Below, piece by piece: positions 49,879 to 58,725 of a stretch of 64,000 nt of DNA. A model generated the notes under the pieces. The model was not told the origin of the DNA and made no database searches. It was given only the letters and a program-made list of their open reading frames with translations. This DNA comes from JAAFIP01 sp043774625 (GTDB lineage: Bacteria > Pseudomonadota > Gammaproteobacteria > Burkholderiales > Burkholderiaceae_C): contig JAYVTG010000119.1 in the NCBI GenBank assembly GCA_043774625.1, positions 1 through 64,000 on the forward strand. Direction: 5' to 3'. Made by a program: the position numbers and the translations under genes. The first letter of the stretch is position 1, and each line of letters starts with the position of its first letter.

Positions 49879-51891
49879 ATGAACCAGCTAAACAACCTGC
49901 CCCGCGACGCACGCGATACGCTGTTTTTGCTGCTGGTGATTGCTTGGGTCGTCTTGCCGCAAATCAGCGCCTTGCCTTTATGGTGCAGCTTGCTGGCGGG
50001 TGGCGTGCTGCTGTGGCGCGGCAAGCTGGCCTTTGACAGTGCACCGCTACCCAATGCCTGGTGGCGGCTGGGCTTGCTGGCGGTAGCCATTGCCGCCACC
50101 ATCTTCACCCACAAAACCTTGCTGGGCCGCGATGCAGGCGTCACACTGATTGTGGTATTGCTCACACTCAAAACACTGGAACTGAGAGCCAGGAGAGATG
50201 CCTTCGTCATTTTCTTTTTGGGTTTTTTCACCATGCTCACCAACTTCTTTTTTTCGCAGTCTCTGCTGACTGCTGCTGCGATGTTGATAGCGCTGATGGG
50301 CTTGCTGACAGCGCTGGTCAACGCGCACATGCAGGTGGGCAAACCACCGCTTATTCAACCCGCCAAGGTTGCAGGCAAGATGGTGCTGTTGGGTGCACCG
50401 ATCATGGCGGTGTTGTTTATGCTATTCCCACGGCTGGCGCCGCTGTGGGGCATTCCGAGTGACGGTATGACGGGACGTAGTGGTCTGTCTAACAGCATGC
50501 AGGTAGGCACCATTGCCAAGCTAGCGCTAGACGATTCGATTGCCATGCGCATCAAGTTTGAAGGCCAACCGCCCGAACAAAGAGACATGTACTTTCGCGG
50601 CCCCGTGTTTGCCAGCTTTGATGGGCGAGAGTGGCGGCCCAGCACATCGCAACTGTCGCGCCGTTTTTTTGTACCGCCTGATTTAAAAACGACAAGCACG
50701 CCTATCAAGTACCAAGTCACACTAGACCCAACCAACCGCCCATGGATTTTTGTTCTGGAAGCTGCGTCCAGCAAACCCGTAGTGCCTGGCTATGAAACAA
50801 CGATGACCAGCGAACTGATGTGGCTGACGGACAAACCGATCACCGACATTATTCGCTACAAAGCTGAGAGCAGCATAGCGTTCAGCCACGGCCCTGTAAA
50901 AACTACTATTGGTCTGCAAGATTTTATAGAATTGCCCGCCAGCTTTAACCCGCGCACTTTGCAACTGGCTGCCGACATGCGGCGCGACCCACGCTTTGCA
51001 CAAGCAGACGCATCCGTTTTAGTGCCCGAAGTATTGACCCGCTTACGCACTGGCGGCTACACCTACACACTGGAACCCGGCGTGTATGGCCAGCACACGG
51101 CAGACGAATTCTGGTTTGACAAGAAAGAAGGTTTTTGCGAACACATCGCATCCAGCTTCGTCATCCTGATGCGCGCGCTGGACGTGCCTGCACGCATCGT
51201 CACCGGCTACCAGGGCGGCGAGATGAATAGCGTAGACGGTTTTTGGACCGTGCGCCAAAGCGACGCGCACGCCTGGGCCGAGGTGTGGCAACCTGGCACA
51301 GGCTGGCTGCGAGTAGACCCCACCAGTGCCGTCGCCCCAGGCCGCACAGGTACGTTTGACCGGCTGGTAGCACCGCGCGGTGTGGTGGCCAATGCATTTG
51401 GCACGGTGCTCAGCCCCAGCCTGATTGCACAGCTGCGTGCTGGCTGGGAGGCTGTCAACAACGGCTGGAACCAATGGGTGCTGAACTACAGCCAAAGCAA
51501 GCAGCTAGACCTCTTGAAAAACATCGGCTTTGAATCGCCCAGTTGGCAAGATTTAAGCTACCTGCTCATCGGTATCATCGTCGCAGTCAGCCTGGTGGGT
51601 GCAGCGTGGACGCTGTACGCACGTAGCCAGCATGACCCGTGGCTGCGGCTACTCTACAAAGCGCGCAAAACACTGGCTGTAGCCGGTTTGCCCAGCACTG
51701 AAGCTACACCGCCGCGCGAACTGGCGCACCGCGCCCGCGCCCTGTGGGGCGACACCGCCAACAGCTTGCACGACTGGTTGCTACGTTTGGAAGCATTGCG
51801 CTATGCACCAAAGGCGCAAACCAGCCCCAGCTTGGCTACACTTCGTGGACAATTTAAGCAACTCAAACCGTTGCCAAGTATCAAAGCTTGA
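49879..51891 (+). CDS. TgpA-like membrane protein with transglutaminase domain (DUF3488)
   Basis: The 670-residue protein has about six N-terminal membrane helices (DUF3488), a periplasmic transglutaminase domain and a final membrane helix near YLLIGIIVAVSLVGAAWTLY. The catalytic triad is seen as Cys in KEGFCEHIASSFVILMRALD, His in RQSDAHAWAEVW and Asp in WLRVDPTSAVAPGR. TgpA is a periplasmic transglutaminase-like protein needed for viability in Pseudomonas; substrate here is unknown. It is the third gene of the MoxR operon and its last bases are followed directly by mltB, starting 37 bp later. Confidence 0.9.
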   Translation: MNQLNNLPRDARDTLFLLLVIAWVVLPQISALPLWCSLLAGGVLLWRGKLAFDSAPLPNAWWRLGLLAVAIAATIFTHKTLLGRDAGVTLIVVLLTLKTLELRARRDAFVIFFLGFFTMLTNFFFSQSLLTAAAMLIALMGLLTALVNAHMQVGKPPLIQPAKVAGKMVLLGAPIMAVLFMLFPRLAPLWGIPSDGMTGRSGLSNSMQVGTIAKLALDDSIAMRIKFEGQPPEQRDMYFRGPVFASFDGREWRPSTSQLSRRFFVPPDLKTTSTPIKYQVTLDPTNRPWIFVLEAASSKPVVPGYETTMTSELMWLTDKPITDIIRYKAESSIAFSHGPVKTTIGLQDFIELPASFNPRTLQLAADMRRDPRFAQADASVLVPEVLTRLRTGGYTYTLEPGVYGQHTADEFWFDKKEGFCEHIASSFVILMRALDVPARIVTGYQGGEMNSVDGFWTVRQSDAHAWAEVWQPGTGWLRVDPTSAVAPGRTGTFDRLVAPRGVVANAFGTVLSPSLIAQLRAGWEAVNNGWNQWVLNYSQSKQLDLLKNIGFESPSWQDLSYLLIGIIVAVSLVGAAWTLYARSQHDPWLRLLYKARKTLAVAGLPSTEATPPRELAHRARALWGDTANSLHDWLLRLEALRYAPKAQTSPSLATLRGQFKQLKPLPSIKA

Positions 51892-51928
51892 ACAGACTAA
51901 CTTTTTTGCCAGTGACCCGCACAGCCCC

Positions 51929-53035
51929 ATGACGCAACCCTCTCCATTTCGGTTCAAGCTAAAATCAAAACTGATTGTTGCTACATTTTTTGTAGCTGCT
52001 TGCGCAGTATCTACGCTGGCTATAGCCCAAAAACCACTTAAAAAACCCACTATCAGCCAGGCGATGGGCGAAGCCTATGCCAGTAAAGAAGAAGCCATGC
52101 AGTTTGCCGATGATGTCGCCGAGCGGCGTAATCTGGACCGTGAATGGGTGCGCCAAGCCATCGGCCAGTCCCACTTCGTCCCCGCCGTTGCGCGTCTGAT
52201 GCGCCCGCCCACCACCACCTTCGTCAAAAACTGGCGCGTGTACCGCAGCCGGTTTATTGACGCCGTACGCATACAAGCAGGCGTGCGCTTTTGGCGGCAG
52301 AACGCCGCTGCGCTGGAGCGAGCCGAGAAGGAATACGGCGTGCCTGCAGAAATTATTGTCGGCATCATCGGTGTAGAAACCATCTATGGCCGCGACGTAG
52401 GTACGTTTCGCGTGATGGACGCTTTGAGCACACTGGCGTTTGACTTTCCCAAAACCGACAAGCGCGACCGCACGCAGTTTTTCAAGGACGAGCTGGAGCA
52501 ATTGCTGTCTTTAGCCAACCGCACCGGCACCGACCCGCTGGACTACAGGGGCAGCTACGCAGGTGCGATGGGTCTGGGCCAGTTCATGCCCAGCAGTTGG
52601 GTCAAGTACGCGGTGGACTTTGATGGTGACGGCAAGGTAGATCTATTCAATTCCAGCGCCGACGCGATTGGCTCGGTAGCCAATTACTTCAAAGCCTTCA
52701 ACTGGCAACCAGGCATGCCCACACACTTTGCGGTGTCGTTTGACCGCAGCAAGCTGGACATGGACGCGCTGATGGCACCCGACATTTTGCCCAGCTTTAG
52801 CGTGGACAGTTTTCAGGCCAAGGGCGCTGTGTTAACAGGTGACGCGTTGGAGTTCAAAGGCCCGTTGGCATTGATTGAACTGCTCAACGGCGATGTTTCC
52901 AAAGGCGGTTTGGCTCCCCAATATGTGGCGGGCACAGAGAATTTTTATGCAATCACTCGGTATAACTGGAGCAGCTACTACGCTATGTCGGTGATTGAGC
53001 TGGGGGCTGAGGTGAAGGCGGCTTTGGGGCGCTAA
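51929..53035 (+). CDS. mltB: Membrane-bound lytic murein transglycosylase B
   Basis: The 368-residue protein contains the MltB catalytic glutamate in IIVGIIGVETIYGRDVGTFR, then SYAGAMGLGQFMPSSWVKYA and a C-terminal region typical of the family. It cleaves the beta-1,4 bond between MurNAc and GlcNAc with 1,6-anhydro product. The signal peptide, KSKLIVATFFVAACAVSTLA, is encoded largely by a 42-bp repeat copy at 51979-52020 (residues 17-31). Unlike E. coli MltB no clear lipobox is followed by a standard sorting site; the Cys in VAACAV might serve. ATG 51929 is the nearest start before this leader. Confidence 0.9.
   Translation: MTQPSPFRFKLKSKLIVATFFVAACAVSTLAIAQKPLKKPTISQAMGEAYASKEEAMQFADDVAERRNLDREWVRQAIGQSHFVPAVARLMRPPTTTFVKNWRVYRSRFIDAVRIQAGVRFWRQNAAALERAEKEYGVPAEIIVGIIGVETIYGRDVGTFRVMDALSTLAFDFPKTDKRDRTQFFKDELEQLLSLANRTGTDPLDYRGSYAGAMGLGQFMPSSWVKYAVDFDGDGKVDLFNSSADAIGSVANYFKAFNWQPGMPTHFAVSFDRSKLDMDALMAPDILPSFSVDSFQAKGAVLTGDALEFKGPLALIELLNGDVSKGGLAPQYVAGTENFYAITRYNWSSYYAMSVIELGAEVKAALGR
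51979..52020 (-). repeat. 42-bp interspersed repeat forming the mltB signal peptide
   Basis: On the plus strand the copy begins TGCTACATTTTTTGTAGC and ends TCTACGCTGGC. The coding strand reads it in the reverse frame as ATFFVAACAVSTLA, the hydrophobic core of the leader. Confidence 0.9.
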
Positions 53036-53094
53036 GTTTTCTTTCGACGATGGCAGCGCGATAAAAAGCGTCGCTTGACCGCAGGGGGACCGAA

Positions 53095-53865
53095 TTAGCG
53101 CATGGCCTCAACCGGTGCGCCACCCATAGCGGCCGCATGGCCACCACCCAAAAACAAACGTTCTATATGGGGGTCAGCCAGCAGTTCACTGGCTTTCTTG
53201 TGCAGCACGCAGCGGCCAGATTCAAGCGCTACGGTTTCATCAGAAATTTTCAACGCGCTTTTCACGTTTTGTTCCACCATCAAAACGGTGGCGCCCTGCT
53301 CTACCAGTTTGCGCAGCAGCTTGAATACATCAGCTACGACTATTGGTGACAGGCCGATGGATGGTTCGTCAATCAACAGCACTTTGGGGCGCAACAGCAA
53401 AGCACGGCCAATTTCTAGCTGCTTTTGCTCGCCGCCGCTCAAGGCGGATGCTTGAGAATGCAAACGCTCCTTCAATCGCGGAAAGAGCTCCAGCACTTGC
53501 GGGATGCGCTCATGCGTGGTCTTGGTGCCCAGGGTGATGCCGCCCAATTCGAGGTTTTGCCACACGGTCAACTGGCCAAACAGGTTGCGCCCCTGCGGCA
53601 CAAAGGCAATGCCTTGCGCCAGCAATGCCTTTTGCGTAGCACCAGAAATGTCTACGCCGTTAAACAATACCTTGCCTTGCCTTGGTTTGAGCAAACCAAA
53701 CAGGGTTTTGAGTACTGTGGATTTGCCTGCACCGTTGGGGCCAATCAGCAAGGTGATAGCCTGGCGGCGGATTTTCAGGTTCAGGTTGTTCAGGATCATG
53801 AAGTCCTTGTAGCCTGCTACCACGTCGTTAAATTCGATGCACACGTCTTGTGGGTCCATGTTCAT
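53095..53865 (-). CDS. livF: Branched-chain amino acid-type ABC ATPase LivF
   Basis: The 256-residue ATPase shows Walker A GPNGAGKST, signature LSGGEQKQLEIGRALLL and Walker B VLLIDEPSIGLSP, as in LivF. With LivG it powers the LivHM permease. The gene is the last of the livKHMGF operon. Two ATGs (53865 and 53859) lie at the start; GAGGATAG precedes them. It converges with mltB with 59 bp between the stops. Confidence 0.92.
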   Translation of the reverse strand: MNMDPQDVCIEFNDVVAGYKDFMILNNLNLKIRRQAITLLIGPNGAGKSTVLKTLFGLLKPRQGKVLFNGVDISGATQKALLAQGIAFVPQGRNLFGQLTVWQNLELGGITLGTKTTHERIPQVLELFPRLKERLHSQASALSGGEQKQLEIGRALLLRPKVLLIDEPSIGLSPIVVADVFKLLRKLVEQGATVLMVEQNVKSALKISDETVALESGRCVLHKKASELLADPHIERLFLGGGHAAAMGGAPVEAMR

Positions 53866-53877
53866 TTTTCTCTATCC

Positions 53878-54630
53878 TCAATCACCCAGGTAGGCGTCCA
53901 GCACCTGCCTGTTGCCACGAATTTGCGCCGGAGTGCCAATGGCTAACACCTTGCCTTCCACCATCACCATGATGCGGTGGCACAGGTCCATCACAAAGTC
54001 CATGTTGTGTTCGATAACGACGAAGCTACTTTTCTTGCCCGACGCAGGGCGCTGGTTCAAGTCTTTCAGCAAGGCAGAAATGCCGCCCACCAGAGACGGG
54101 TTGACACCCGCGCAGGGTTCGTCCAACAGCACCAGGTCAGGCTCGCTCATAAACGCCATGGCGATGTCCACCAGCTTTTGCTGGCCGTAACTCAGCGTGC
54201 CCGCTTTCAGGTCGGCCACATGGCTGATGCGAAAGCGCTCGATCAATGCGTCGGCTTTGGCACCCAAGCTAGAGTCACTGGGCGCAAACATGCGGCTAAA
54301 CATGCTGCCATGATGCTCTTGCGCAGCAACAATCAGGTTGTCACGCACCGTCATCTTGCCAAACACTTGCAGGGTTTGAAAGGTGCGCCCAACGCCGCGT
54401 TTGGACAGCTCCAAAGGCCCCAAACCACTGACGTCCTGGTCGTTTAGTTCAATCTTGCCTTCGTCTGGCGTGATTTGCCCCAGCATGGAATTGAACAAGG
54501 TGGTTTTGCCCGAACCGTTGGGCCCGATCACGCCAAATATTTCGCCTGGCTCTACGCTAAAGCTCACACCACCCACAGCCTGAATGGCACCATAGGCTTT
54601 TTTAAGATTAGTCACTTTCAAGAGGCTCAT
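53878..54630 (-). CDS. livG: Branched-chain amino acid-type ABC ATPase LivG
   Basis: The 250-residue ATPase has Walker A GPNGSGKTT, signature LSYGQQKLVDIAMAFM and Walker B LVLLDEPCAGVNPS, the LivG pattern with the longer insertion between Walker A and the signature. Its start overlaps the livM stop by four bases, and livF follows after 12 bp. Confidence 0.92.
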   Translation of the reverse strand: MSLLKVTNLKKAYGAIQAVGGVSFSVEPGEIFGVIGPNGSGKTTLFNSMLGQITPDEGKIELNDQDVSGLGPLELSKRGVGRTFQTLQVFGKMTVRDNLIVAAQEHHGSMFSRMFAPSDSSLGAKADALIERFRISHVADLKAGTLSYGQQKLVDIAMAFMSEPDLVLLDEPCAGVNPSLVGGISALLKDLNQRPASGKKSSFVVIEHNMDFVMDLCHRIMVMVEGKVLAIGTPAQIRGNRQVLDAYLGD

Positions 54631-55673
54631 ACGCTGCCTCCACTTGCTTGTGTGGCAGCGTTATTTGCTATACTTTTAGTAGCTGCTTGCGCACGTTCTG
54701 CGCTGGCTTTGCGCGATTTTTCCTTCTCTTTCAATCTATCGGGCAGACTCAACAAGCCGTCTGGCAGCCAAATCATCATCCCCACAACCACAGCACCAAA
54801 AATGGGCAAATACCAGTTAGACAAGATGGGCGCGACATCACGAATCCAGTCTGGCACCACCACGCCTACGGCTGCACCAACTAGCGGCCCCCAAAAGTAG
54901 CCAGGCCCACCCACTACCACCATCAAATACATCATGATGGACGCGCCCACGGCAAAAGGCGCGGGTTCAATAAACTCCACCAAAGACGCAAACAGCACGC
55001 CTGCAGCGCCCGCATAGGCAGCGCCAATGGCAAAGGACAGCAAGGTGTAGCGCCGAGTGTTGATGCCCAGACTTTCGGCGCGAATGGCGTTGTCGCGCAG
55101 CGCCGTAAATGCCTTGCCCCAGGGGGAACGCAGCAAGCCCCACAACAGACCGATGAGCACTACGGCACAGGCCAAGACAAAATAGTAGTAGCTCAAATTA
55201 GCATTCATGCTGTAGCCAAAAAGCGCAGGCCGGGCGATGCCGTTAATGCCAAAGGTGCCGCCGGTGAGCCATTCTTCATTGCGCATGACCAGCCAGGCAG
55301 CGGTATTGAAGCCTAGCGTGGCAAAGGCCAGATAAATGGTTTGCACCCGCAACGCCGGAAAACCGACAATCAAGCCCACCACAAAGCACAGACCAATGGC
55401 CGCTGGCATGCCCAGCCACCAACTAAAGCCCGCCTTGAGCAAGATAGCCACGGTGTAAGCACCAATGCCAAAGAAGGCTGCATGCCCCAAAGACTTTTGC
55501 CCGGCGTAGCCCACGGTTAAATTAAGCCCCATGGTCGCAATCACAAAAATGAGCCAGTAGGTCAGCATATAAATGCCGTAATTCTTGAGAAACTGCGGCA
55601 ATGCCAGCACCAGTACTGCGCAAGCAGCTATCAAAAATATAGTGACTGGTTTGAGGGATTTGGCGCCGCTCAT
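54627..55673 (-). CDS. livM: Branched-chain amino acid-type ABC permease LivM
   Basis: The 348-residue permease has about ten membrane helices and the LivM-type blocks GLNLTVGYAGQKSLGHAAFFGIGAY and ALRDNAIRAESLGINTRRY. It is a translocation subunit with LivH. Both ends are modified by the 42-bp repeat: residues 10-24 (TIFLIAACAVLVLAL), the first hydrophobic segment, and residues 323-336 (SAERAQAATKSIAN) in the cytoplasmic tail. Both ends are outside the conserved core, and the start overlaps the livH stop. Confidence 0.92.
   Translation of the reverse strand: MSGAKSLKPVTIFLIAACAVLVLALPQFLKNYGIYMLTYWLIFVIATMGLNLTVGYAGQKSLGHAAFFGIGAYTVAILLKAGFSWWLGMPAAIGLCFVVGLIVGFPALRVQTIYLAFATLGFNTAAWLVMRNEEWLTGGTFGINGIARPALFGYSMNANLSYYYFVLACAVVLIGLLWGLLRSPWGKAFTALRDNAIRAESLGINTRRYTLLSFAIGAAYAGAAGVLFASLVEFIEPAPFAVGASIMMYLMVVVGGPGYFWGPLVGAAVGVVVPDWIRDVAPILSNWYLPIFGAVVVGMMIWLPDGLLSLPDRLKEKEKSRKASAERAQAATKSIANNAATQASGGSV
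54666..54707 (-). repeat. 42-bp interspersed repeat, 3' end of livM
   Basis: The copy is on the minus strand and reads in the forward frame, giving SAERAQAATKSIAN in the C-terminal tail of LivM. Confidence 0.87.
55603..55644 (+). repeat. 42-bp interspersed repeat, 5' end of livM
   Basis: The copy begins GCCAGCACCAGTACTGCGC on the plus strand; livM reads it in the reverse frame as TIFLIAACAVLVLA, the first hydrophobic segment. Confidence 0.8.
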
Positions 55674-56545
55674 ACCTTGCGCTCCTCTTTTTTGCCCAAG
55701 AGGCCTTGCGGTTTAAACAAAATCACCACCATGAAAATAATCAACGCCACGGCGTCTTTATAGGCACCCGAGATATAACGTTCGGCCAGGTTCTCGCTCA
55801 CACCCACAATCAAACCGCCCAGCAAGGCGCCGCGTGAATTGTTGAAACCTCCAATGATGGCGGCAAAAAACGCCTTGGTGCCCAGCGACTCGCCCATGTC
55901 AAACTTGGCCAGATACGAAGGCGTGACCAAAAGCGCGGCAAAACAGGCCAGCACAGCATTGATGCCAAAGGTATACATGATCATGCGCGGTACATTGATG
56001 CCCAGCACGCTGGCGCTTTCGGTGTTTTGCGCCACGGCCTGCATGGCGCGGCCCGTCACGGTTTTGGCCAAAAAGGCTTGCACGGCAAAAACCAGAATAA
56101 GGGCAGATACCAAAACGCCCACGTCGCCCACGCTCACTGCAACACCAGCTACATGAAAGAGTTTGTCGCCAAAGATGGAAGGAAAAGGATGCGCCTCGGC
56201 GCTGTAGCCCGCGCGCATGCCGTTGCGCATCACCATGGCCAGGCCGATGGTAGCCACCACGATCGGCATCATGCCAAACTTGAACAGGGGATCGACCACG
56301 CTACGCTTAAACGCCCAGCCCAGTACTGCCGTAGCGACGATACAGGTGAGCAGCAAGGCGGGCAATAACGGCACGCCCAGGCCCATAAAAGCCAGCATGC
56401 CAAAGGCCGGGAGCATGACGAATTCGCCCTGCGAAAAATTGATGGTGCCTGCGGCTTGCCACAGCAAGGTAAAGCCCAGCGCTGCCAGGCCATAAATACT
56501 GCCGGTAGCCAAGCCAGAGAAAAAGAGTTGAAAAAAATCAGTCAT
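55670..56545 (-). CDS. livH: Branched-chain amino acid-type ABC permease LivH
   Basis: The 291-residue permease has about eight membrane helices and LivH blocks IYGLAALGFTLLWQAAGTINFSQGEF and FMGLGVPLLPALLL. Together with LivM it forms the channel for a branched-chain amino acid, amide or aromatic acid. It follows livK after 91 bp that contain a terminator-like hairpin, and its stop overlaps the livM start. Confidence 0.92.
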   Translation of the reverse strand: MTDFFQLFFSGLATGSIYGLAALGFTLLWQAAGTINFSQGEFVMLPAFGMLAFMGLGVPLLPALLLTCIVATAVLGWAFKRSVVDPLFKFGMMPIVVATIGLAMVMRNGMRAGYSAEAHPFPSIFGDKLFHVAGVAVSVGDVGVLVSALILVFAVQAFLAKTVTGRAMQAVAQNTESASVLGINVPRMIMYTFGINAVLACFAALLVTPSYLAKFDMGESLGTKAFFAAIIGGFNNSRGALLGGLIVGVSENLAERYISGAYKDAVALIIFMVVILFKPQGLLGKKEERKV

Positions 56546-56581
56546 TCGGCTTGTCAGGATACGCTGAAATACAGAAAAAGA

Positions 56582-56618
56582 AAATTCAAAAAAAGAAAGC
56601 GCCGTAATGGCGCTTTCT
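56582..56618 (-). terminator. Intrinsic terminator/attenuator between livK and livH
   Basis: A perfect 10-bp stem AGAAAGCGCC / GGCGCTTTCT with a 5-base loop (56594-56618) is followed on the minus strand by a T-rich run. It lies inside the Liv operon and probably makes expression of the binding protein higher than that of the permease. Confidence 0.82.
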
Positions 56619-56636
56619 GACTACAGATGCATCTGC

Positions 56637-57779
56637 TTATTTTTTGCCAAGTGGAGGCAGGGTGGAAATCACTTCTTGCCTGCCATTTTTCACTTGTACC
56701 AAGAAGCTGTCGCGGTCCAGGTCGCCCTTGTCGTCAAACTTCACGTCCATGATGACGCCAGGATAGCGCGATGCCTTGATCTCCAGGCCTTTCATGGCTG
56801 CTGCAACGGCTTTGCGGTCTAGCTTGCCCACTTTTTCGATAGCGGCTTTGAGGATGTAGATGCCGGTATAGCCCTTGATGCCGTTGTGGTCAGAAATGTA
56901 TTTGTAGTCCTGGTAAAACTTGGCCTTGAACTTGAGCATTTCGGGGATCGGTGCATCCACCGTCAAACCCACGTGCGCCACGGCGCCGTTGGCAGAATCA
57001 CCGGCCAGTTCAATCACTTTTTGGCCTGTCAGTGTGGTTTCGCCAATCATGGGCTTGTCCCAGCCTTGCTTGCGCAGTTCGCGCAAGATGCGGGCGGACT
57101 CTTCTTCGTTCGAATAGGCAAACACTGCGTCGGCATTGCTTTGCTTAGCCTTGAGCACGGCGGCAGAAAAGTCAATCTGGCCAGGGTCGGTAGAAATTTC
57201 AGCAGCAATATTGGTGCCGCTGCCCGCCAGGGCTTTCTTGATGGCGTCCAGACCGCCCTTGCCAAAGTCGTTGTTCACATAAATCACCGCCAGGTTTTTG
57301 GACTTGGTGGTGATGTATTTAGCCACCTTGGGCATGGCCGTAGCTTGTGTGAAGCTGGTGCGAAAGATATAAGGGTTACCTTGCAGGGTAATGGCAGCAG
57401 CCTCACCGCCGGTAAAGTTTGGAATCTCGGCGCGGCGGCTCTCGGCCATGCTGACCATGATGGAGCCAGAGAACACGGGGCCAAAAATGGCGAACACGTC
57501 CGAGTCAATGGCTTTTTGTGTCAAGCCCTTGGCCACGCCAGGGTTGCTTTGCGTGTCGTTCGTCGTGGTTTCGATCTTTTTACCCAAGATACCGCCTGCG
57601 GCATTGATCTCTTTGACCGCCAGCTCTACGCCGTTCTTGAATGCCGTGCCCGAAGTGGCGCCGCCACCGGAGAGCTCCACAATATTGGCGATCTTGATCG
57701 TATTTTGAGCAAAAGCGCCAAATGCCAGCGTAGATACTGCGCAAGCAGCTATTATTTTTGTAGCATATTTGAAATTCAT
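56637..57779 (-). CDS. livK: Branched-chain amino acid-type ABC substrate-binding protein LivK
   Basis: The 380-residue periplasmic binding protein (type 1) has VELSGGGATSGTAFKNGVELAVKEINAAGG, PVFSGSIMVSMAESRRAE and DAVFAYSNEEESARILRELRKQG. Its signal peptide, YATKIIAACAVSTLAFGAFA, is encoded mostly by a 42-bp repeat copy at 57724-57765 (residues 5-19). The substrate is unknown; the divergent IclR regulator hints at aromatic or organic acids rather than leucine. GGAGT precedes ATG 57779. Confidence 0.92.
   Translation of the reverse strand: MNFKYATKIIAACAVSTLAFGAFAQNTIKIANIVELSGGGATSGTAFKNGVELAVKEINAAGGILGKKIETTTNDTQSNPGVAKGLTQKAIDSDVFAIFGPVFSGSIMVSMAESRRAEIPNFTGGEAAAITLQGNPYIFRTSFTQATAMPKVAKYITTKSKNLAVIYVNNDFGKGGLDAIKKALAGSGTNIAAEISTDPGQIDFSAAVLKAKQSNADAVFAYSNEEESARILRELRKQGWDKPMIGETTLTGQKVIELAGDSANGAVAHVGLTVDAPIPEMLKFKAKFYQDYKYISDHNGIKGYTGIYILKAAIEKVGKLDRKAVAAAMKGLEIKASRYPGVIMDVKFDDKGDLDRDSFLVQVKNGRQEVISTLPPLGKK
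57724..57765 (+). repeat. 42-bp interspersed repeat forming the livK signal peptide
   Basis: The copy begins GCCAGCGTAGATACTGCGC and ends TTTGTAGCA. livK reads it in the reverse frame as ATKIIAACAVSTLA, the hydrophobic part of the leader. Confidence 0.9.
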
Positions 57780-57836
57780 TAGTGACTCCTATTAATGGAT
57801 AAATTGTCGGGCTTGCACTTGGTGGGTGTTTTGATT

Positions 57837-57855
57837 TTGTACGATAGTCGTACAA
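57837..57855. promoter_or_regulatory. Perfect palindrome, likely IclR operator
   Basis: TTGTACGA and TCGTACAA are perfect inverted halves around TAG. A weaker second copy, GTGCGA-TTA-TCGAAC, follows at 57860-57874. Both lie between the divergent livK and iclR genes, the usual place for IclR-type operators, and would allow autoregulation and control of the Liv operon. Confidence 0.65.
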
Positions 57856-57916
57856 TTGTGTGCGATTATCGAACCAAGCGAGGGTTTTGCTTAAATGGCG
57901 AAACCGCACACAACCC

Positions 57917-58723
57917 ATGCCCAGCCCAGCCCGCACCCAGCCCACAAGCCAAACCGAGACGCCATCTACTCTGGCCCGTAGCGACTGGATAGCCGGGTTG
58001 GACAAGGGCTTGGGTATTTTGGAAGCCTTTGGCGACACCCACCCGCGCATGAGCGCTACGCAAATGGGCGAACTGGTCGGCATGACGCGCACCGCAGCGC
58101 GGCGCCACTTGCTGACTCTGGTGCATCTGGGCTACGTGGCGACCGATGGCAAGCTTTTTTGGCTCACCCCGCGCGTGCTGCGCCTGGGCCAGGGCTTTTT
58201 GGAGTCGAACCGGCTGGCGCGCATCGTGCAGCCGTTTTTGCAACGGGTAACCGCAGGCACCCAAGAAAGTGCCTACCTGAGCATGCTGGAGGGCGACGAC
58301 GTGGTGTACGTTGCGCGCAATGGCGGCAGCCGGTTTTTGAACACCGGCTACTTGCTGGGCGCCCGTGTACCCGCCTATCTGACCGCTGGCGGCATGCTGC
58401 TGCTGGCTCTGCGCGAGCAGCCCAGCTATGCGCAGTGGCTGGCGGTTACTACGTTGCGCACGTTTTCCCAGTACACGATGACCAATAAGGTGCAGCTTTT
58501 GAAGCAATTTACCCATATTCGCGCAGAAGACTGGGCCGTGTCGGAGCAGCAACTGGAGCTGGGCTACCGGGGCGTAGCCGTGCCCCTGCGCGATGCGCGA
58601 GGCGTGGTGGCGGGCGCCTTGAGTGTGACAATGCCTATAGCTAACGAAACCACCGAAGCGGCCGTGCAGCGCGTGCTGGGCGTGCTGCGCGAGGCAGCCA
58701 CGGCAATGCGTAACCTGGTTTGA
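57917..58723 (+). CDS. IclR-family transcriptional regulator
   Basis: The 268-residue protein has an N-terminal winged HTH (GLGILEAFGDTHPRMSATQM followed by GELVGMTRTAARRHLLTLVH) and a C-terminal effector-binding domain (QESAYLSMLEGDDVVYVAR, LGYRGVAVPLRDARGVVAGA). The form resembles the PcaR/PobR branch, which responds to aromatic acids. It is divergent from livKHMGF with a palindromic site between them and probably controls that operon. ATG 57917 follows CACAACCC. A 42-bp repeat copy starts 3 bp after the stop. Confidence 0.88.
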   Translation: MPSPARTQPTSQTETPSTLARSDWIAGLDKGLGILEAFGDTHPRMSATQMGELVGMTRTAARRHLLTLVHLGYVATDGKLFWLTPRVLRLGQGFLESNRLARIVQPFLQRVTAGTQESAYLSMLEGDDVVYVARNGGSRFLNTGYLLGARVPAYLTAGGMLLLALREQPSYAQWLAVTTLRTFSQYTMTNKVQLLKQFTHIRAEDWAVSEQQLELGYRGVAVPLRDARGVVAGALSVTMPIANETTEAAVQRVLGVLREAATAMRNLV

Positions 58724-58725
58724 CA

